Positions 60,768 through 64,000 of a stretch of 64,000 bases of DNA are shown one piece after another. Both the position numbers and the translations under genes were made by a program. The stretch lies in the NCBI GenBank assembly GCA_964538505.1, contig CAZIDY010000005.1, forward strand, positions 62,001-126,000, in the 5' to 3' direction. The stretch's first letter is position 1. The number at the start of each line of letters is the position of its first letter. Under the pieces are notes generated by a model. The model was given only the letters and a program-made list of their open reading frames with translations. It was not told where the DNA came from and did no database searches. Origin of the DNA: Zeimonas sp964538505 (GTDB taxonomy: Bacteria > Pseudomonadota > Gammaproteobacteria > Burkholderiales > Burkholderiaceae_E).

Positions 60768-62113
60768 ACGCGCCCGATCTCGTCGTCGTCGGCGCGGGAT
60801 GGGCCGGGCTGTCGGCCGCGGTGCACGCGACGCTCGCCGGGCTGCGCGTGCACGTGCTCGAAAGCGCACCCGCCGGCGGCGGGCGGGCACGCGAAGCACG
60901 GCTCGACTTCGGCGCCGGTGTCGTTGCCGTCGATGCCGGCCAGCACCTGCTGATGGGCGCGTATCGGGAGTGCCTGCAGCTCGCGTCGATCGTGCACGCA
61001 CCGGATGCGCCCTCGCCTTTCGAGCGCGCGCCGCTCGCGCTGCGCGACACCGCCGGGCTGCGACTCGAGGTGCGCGCGCGCCCTGCGCCGTGGCACCTCC
61101 TTGCGGCGCTGGTCACTACGCGCGGCCTGCCGCTGCGCGAACGATGGGCGATGCTGCGCCTCGTTGCCGCACTGCGCACGCGCGGCTGGCGAACGCCGGC
61201 CGGCGAGACGGTCGCCGCATTGCTCGCGCGCCAGCGCCAGCCGCGTTCGCTCGTCGAGCGGCTGTGGGCGCCGCTGTGCATCGGAGCGATGAACACGCCG
61301 CCCGAGGCAGCCTGTGCGGCGGCCTTTGCCGCCGTGCTGCGCGATACGCTGGGCAGCGACTGCGAGGCGAGCGACTTCGTGCTCGCCCGAACGACGCTCG
61401 ACGATGCGATTACACGACCGGCGATCGCGTGGCTGCAGGCGCGCGGCGCCGGGCTGAGCTTCGGCGCCACGGTGCGCTCGCTCGCCTTCGCAGACGAACG
61501 ATGGCGGGTCGATGCGGGTTCGCGCACCGTCGATGCGGCACAGGTGATCGTCGCGACGCCGCCGATCGGTGCGGCGCGCCTGCTCGAGCCGCTCGCCGCG
61601 CGTGCCGCGCTGCTCTCGGACTTCGCCTACGAGCCGATCGTCACCGTGCATCTCGCCTGGCCGCGCGATCTGCCGCTGCCGTTGCCGCGCTGGATCCTGC
61701 TGCACGACGACGGCGAGCGCGCGTGGGGTCAGTGGCTGTTCGACCGCGGCTGCATCGGCGCGCATCGCATCGCCTGCGTCGTCGTCAGCGCGGGCTCGCG
61801 GCTCGACGGGTACGCGCGCGAGGCGATCGGCGAGGCGATCGCGCACCAGGTCGCGCGACAGCTCGAGTTGCCGCTGCCGCAGGGACGCCGCACGGTGATC
61901 GAGAAGCGCGCGACGATCCGCTGTACGCCGGATCGCCCGCGCATCGCCGTCGATGCCTTCGAAGACACGCTTCCGGGTCTGTGGCTCGCCGGCGACTGGG
62001 TCGACAATGAATATCCGGCGACGCTCGAGACCGCGGTGCGCAGCGGCCGTCGTGCGGCGGAAGCAGCAGTGGCGGCGACGGGAGCAGTCATTCAGCAGCC
62101 GTTATCGGTCTGA
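60719..62113 (+). CDS. hpnE: Hydroxysqualene dehydroxylase HpnE
   Basis: FAD-dependent amine-oxidase-fold enzyme that reduces hydroxysqualene to squalene. It has 464 residues from the ATG at 60719, which overlaps hpnD by 49 bases; a CTG at 60764 overlapping the hpnD stop is an alternative that would drop 15 poorly conserved residues. The FAD loop is LVVVGAGWAGLSAAVHATLA. LWAPLCIGAMNTPPEAACA and the C-terminal GLWLAGDWVDNEYPATLETA are family motifs. No hopene cyclase follows, so the squalene is used by genes elsewhere. Confidence 0.93.
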   Translation: MAHVDLRDAELRDGALNAPDLVVVGAGWAGLSAAVHATLAGLRVHVLESAPAGGGRAREARLDFGAGVVAVDAGQHLLMGAYRECLQLASIVHAPDAPSPFERAPLALRDTAGLRLEVRARPAPWHLLAALVTTRGLPLRERWAMLRLVAALRTRGWRTPAGETVAALLARQRQPRSLVERLWAPLCIGAMNTPPEAACAAAFAAVLRDTLGSDCEASDFVLARTTLDDAITRPAIAWLQARGAGLSFGATVRSLAFADERWRVDAGSRTVDAAQVIVATPPIGAARLLEPLAARAALLSDFAYEPIVTVHLAWPRDLPLPLPRWILLHDDGERAWGQWLFDRGCIGAHRIACVVVSAGSRLDGYAREAIGEAIAHQVARQLELPLPQGRRTVIEKRATIRCTPDRPRIAVDAFEDTLPGLWLAGDWVDNEYPATLETAVRSGRRAAEAAVAATGAVIQQPLSV

Positions 62114-62128
62114 TCGCCCAGCCGTTCC

Positions 62129-63490
62129 TCAGCTCCACGCGGCCTCGAGCGCCTCGTCGATCCGGTCGAGCGCAATCGCTTCGATGCCTTCGATCGGACG
62201 ACGCGGCGCGTTCGCGCGCGGCAGCAGCACGCGCGAGAAGCCGAGCTTCGCCGCTTCGCGCAGCCGCTCCTGTCCGCGCGGCGCCGGCCGGATCTCGCCG
62301 GCCAGGCCCACCTCGCCGAAGGCCGCGACACCGCGCGGCAGCGCACGGTTCTTCAGCGACGAGACGATCGCCAGCAGCACGGCGAGGTCGGCCGCAGGCT
62401 CCGAGATGCGCACGCCGCCGACCGCGTTGACGAAGACGTCCTGGTCGTAGCAGGCGATGCCGGCGTGCCGGTGCAGCACCGCGAGCAGCATCGCGAGCCG
62501 GTTGTGCTCGAGCCCCACCGACAGCCGCCGCGGATTCGGCACGTGCGCGCTGTCGACGAGCGCCTGGATCTCCACCAGCAGCGGGCGCGTGCCTTCCTGC
62601 GTGATGTTCACGCACGACCCCGGCACACCGCTCGCGTGCGTCGACAGGAACAGCGCCGACGGATTCGATACGCCGCGCAATCCGCGGTCGGTCATCGCAA
62701 AGACGCCGAGCTCGTTCACCGCGCCGAAGCGGTTCTTGAACGCGCGCACCAACCGATACGACGAATGCGAATCGCCTTCGAAGTACAGCACGGTGTCGAC
62801 CATGTGCTCGAGCACGCGCGGGCCGGCGAGCGTGCCCTCCTTCGTCACGTGGCCGATCATCACGATCGCCACGCCGAGCTGCTTGGACAGTCGCGTGAGC
62901 TGCGCCGCGCATTCGCGCACCTGCGCGACCGAACCCGGCACCGACTGCAACTGCGACGAATAGAGCGTCTGGATCGAGTCGACGACGACGACGGCCGGCC
63001 GGCGCGACTCGATCGCCGCGACGATGCGTTCGAGCTCGATCTCGGCCATCAGCGGCAGCCGGACAGACTCGGCGCCCATCCGGTGCGCGCGCAGCGCGAC
63101 CTGCGACACCGATTCCTCGCCGCTCACGTACAGCACCTCGCGCGTCGCACACAGCGCCGCGAGCGTCTGCAGCAGCAGCGTCGACTTGCCGATTCCCGGA
63201 TCGCCGCCGATCAGCACCACCGAGCCCTCGACGATGCCGCCGCCGAGCACGCGATCGAATTCGTCGATGCCGGTCGGAATGCGTGCGATCGAGACGACGG
63301 GCACCTCGTCGAGCGTGACGATCGCCTGCGCCGGCGCGAGCGGCTGGAAGCGATTCGCGCCGGCGCGCGTCTCCTCGACGGTCTCGACCAGCGTGTTCCA
63401 CGCGTCGCAATGCGGACACTGCCCCTGCCACTTCGGGCTCGCGCCGCCGCATTCGCTGCAGACGTGCCGCGTCCGCACACGCGCCATCAT
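62129..63490 (-). CDS. radA: DNA repair protein RadA
   Basis: RecA-like branch-migration ATPase with a Lon-like C-terminal domain. It has 453 residues from the ATG at 63490, which overlaps the racemase stop (ATGA); the next codon is also ATG. The zinc finger has Cys11, Cys14, Cys25 and Cys28 (CSECGGASPKWQGQCPHC). Walker A GGDPGIGKSTLLLQ starts at 95. The RadA-specific KNRFG motif is present (FKNRFGAVNELG). The C-terminal Lon-protease-like domain lacks a peptidase Ser-Lys dyad, as expected. Confidence 0.96.
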   Translation of the reverse strand: MMARVRTRHVCSECGGASPKWQGQCPHCDAWNTLVETVEETRAGANRFQPLAPAQAIVTLDEVPVVSIARIPTGIDEFDRVLGGGIVEGSVVLIGGDPGIGKSTLLLQTLAALCATREVLYVSGEESVSQVALRAHRMGAESVRLPLMAEIELERIVAAIESRRPAVVVVDSIQTLYSSQLQSVPGSVAQVRECAAQLTRLSKQLGVAIVMIGHVTKEGTLAGPRVLEHMVDTVLYFEGDSHSSYRLVRAFKNRFGAVNELGVFAMTDRGLRGVSNPSALFLSTHASGVPGSCVNITQEGTRPLLVEIQALVDSAHVPNPRRLSVGLEHNRLAMLLAVLHRHAGIACYDQDVFVNAVGGVRISEPAADLAVLLAIVSSLKNRALPRGVAAFGEVGLAGEIRPAPRGQERLREAAKLGFSRVLLPRANAPRRPIEGIEAIALDRIDEALEAAWS

Positions 63491-64000
63491 GGGTTCCCGC
63501 TCGTGCGCACCGGGACACGGGGCGCCACGGCGCACATCAGCTCGTAGCCGATCGTGCCGGCGGCGCTCGCCACCTCGTCGATCGCGATCGTCTCGCCCCA
63601 CAGCTCGACGCGCGCACCGACTCCGGCCGCCGGCACCGGCGAGAGGTCGACCATCAGCATGTCCATCGCGACGCGTCCGACGGTGCGCGTGCGCACGCCG
63701 TCGATTGCGATCGGCGTCCCCGTCGGCGCATGGCGCGGGTAGCCGTCGGCGTATCCGCAGGCGACGATGCCGATGCGCATCGAACGCTCGGCACGGAAGG
63801 TCGAACCGTAGCCGACCGCGTCGCCGGGCGCGAGCGACTGCACGGCGATCAGCGCCGATTCGAGCGTCATCGCGGCCCGCAGGCCGAAGGAGCGCGCATC
63901 GCGATCCTCGAAGGGCGTGGCGCCGTAGAGCAGGATGCCCGGTCGGATCGCCGTGCCGTGCGCGGCGGGCAGCGACAGCACGGCCGCCGAGTTCGCCAGC
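63487..64000 (-). CDS. alr: Alanine racemase, C-terminal part (5' end beyond the window)
   Basis: PLP-dependent racemase giving D-alanine for peptidoglycan. Only the last 170 residues are visible, starting LANSAAVLSLPAAHG. The segment includes RPGILLYGATPF, and the second catalytic base Tyr in GDAVGYGSTFRAERSMRIGI. VACGYADGYPRHAP and GRVAMDMLMVDLS are the C-terminal beta-domain motifs. The PLP-Lys lies outside. It is coupled to radA by a four-base overlap; alr-radA adjacency is usual in betaproteobacteria. Whether it is alr or dadX cannot be told. Confidence 0.93.
   Translation of the reverse strand, partial: LANSAAVLSLPAAHGTAIRPGILLYGATPFEDRDARSFGLRAAMTLESALIAVQSLAPGDAVGYGSTFRAERSMRIGIVACGYADGYPRHAPTGTPIAIDGVRTRTVGRVAMDMLMVDLSPVPAAGVGARVELWGETIAIDEVASAAGTIGYELMCAVAPRVPVRTSGNP

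Noticed and set aside
62129..63490. radA annotated as a Lon-type protease
   Set aside because: The C-terminal Lon-like domain lacks the catalytic Ser-Lys pair; zinc finger and KNRFG motif identify RadA.

Overview
The window looks like chromosome of a GC-rich betaproteobacterium, most probably Burkholderiales. The call rests on gene order and protein families: the block rpsB-tsf-pyrH-frr-uppS-cdsA-dxr-rseP-bamA-skp-lpxD-fabZ-lpxA-lpxB-rnhB, the divergent ppsA/ppsR pair, smc-zipA-ligA, and tig-clpP-clpX-lon-hupB-tRNA-tRNA-ppiD. Codon use is strongly GC-biased throughout. This opens long spurious frames on both strands, which I left out. Nearly all genes are core housekeeping genes. The one clear foreign segment is at the left edge.

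Layout. 1-1150: the start of an IntP4-type tyrosine integrase, cut by the window edge, and a repeat-rich, AT-richer control region against the 3' end of guaA, a classic attachment site. 1151-5719: GMP synthesis (guaB, guaA), a DUF4124 protein, rnfH-like and ratA. 5737-9681: smpB, a perfect 27-bp palindrome, ppsA and its regulator ppsR. 9678-25175: one long leftward envelope and translation block, running from rpsB, tsf, pyrH and frr through uppS and cdsA (lipid carriers), dxr (isoprenoids), rseP and bamA/skp (outer-membrane assembly), lpxD/fabZ/lpxA/lpxB (lipid A) to rnhB and a SpoU methyltransferase. Many junctions are ATGA-type overlaps, so translational coupling is likely.

25398-48316: rightward map-glnD; leftward smc-zipA-ligA and a nucleoside phosphorylase; then rightward queF-dapD-pilU-yffB-dapE-prmB, an ABC-F ATPase, and a four-gene CoA set (hydroxyacyl-CoA dehydrogenase, PaaG-like crotonase, APH-fold kinase, Nu-type GST) that reads as a small catabolic operon of unknown substrate. 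48379-58892: DUF1178, selU, ppiD, tRNA-Asp, tRNA-Val, hupB, lon, clpX, clpP, tig and tRNA-Leu, a proteostasis cluster. 59029-62113: hpnC-hpnD-hpnE, making squalene from farnesyl-PP, the first part of hopanoid synthesis; no cyclase lies in the window. 62129-64000: radA and the C-terminal part of an alanine racemase.

What stands out is mostly between genes: a dispersed GGGTGAA-based hairpin family at four sites, twice supplying stop codons; a 16-bp repeat giving two unrelated proteins the same C-terminal tail (SVNRP); the near-perfect palindrome after smpB; iteron-like TTTACCGTCA repeats beside the integrase; and -10-like hexamers placed so close to start codons that several mRNAs may be leaderless. 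I found no CRISPR array, toxin-antitoxin pair, defence island or convincing new multi-gene system.
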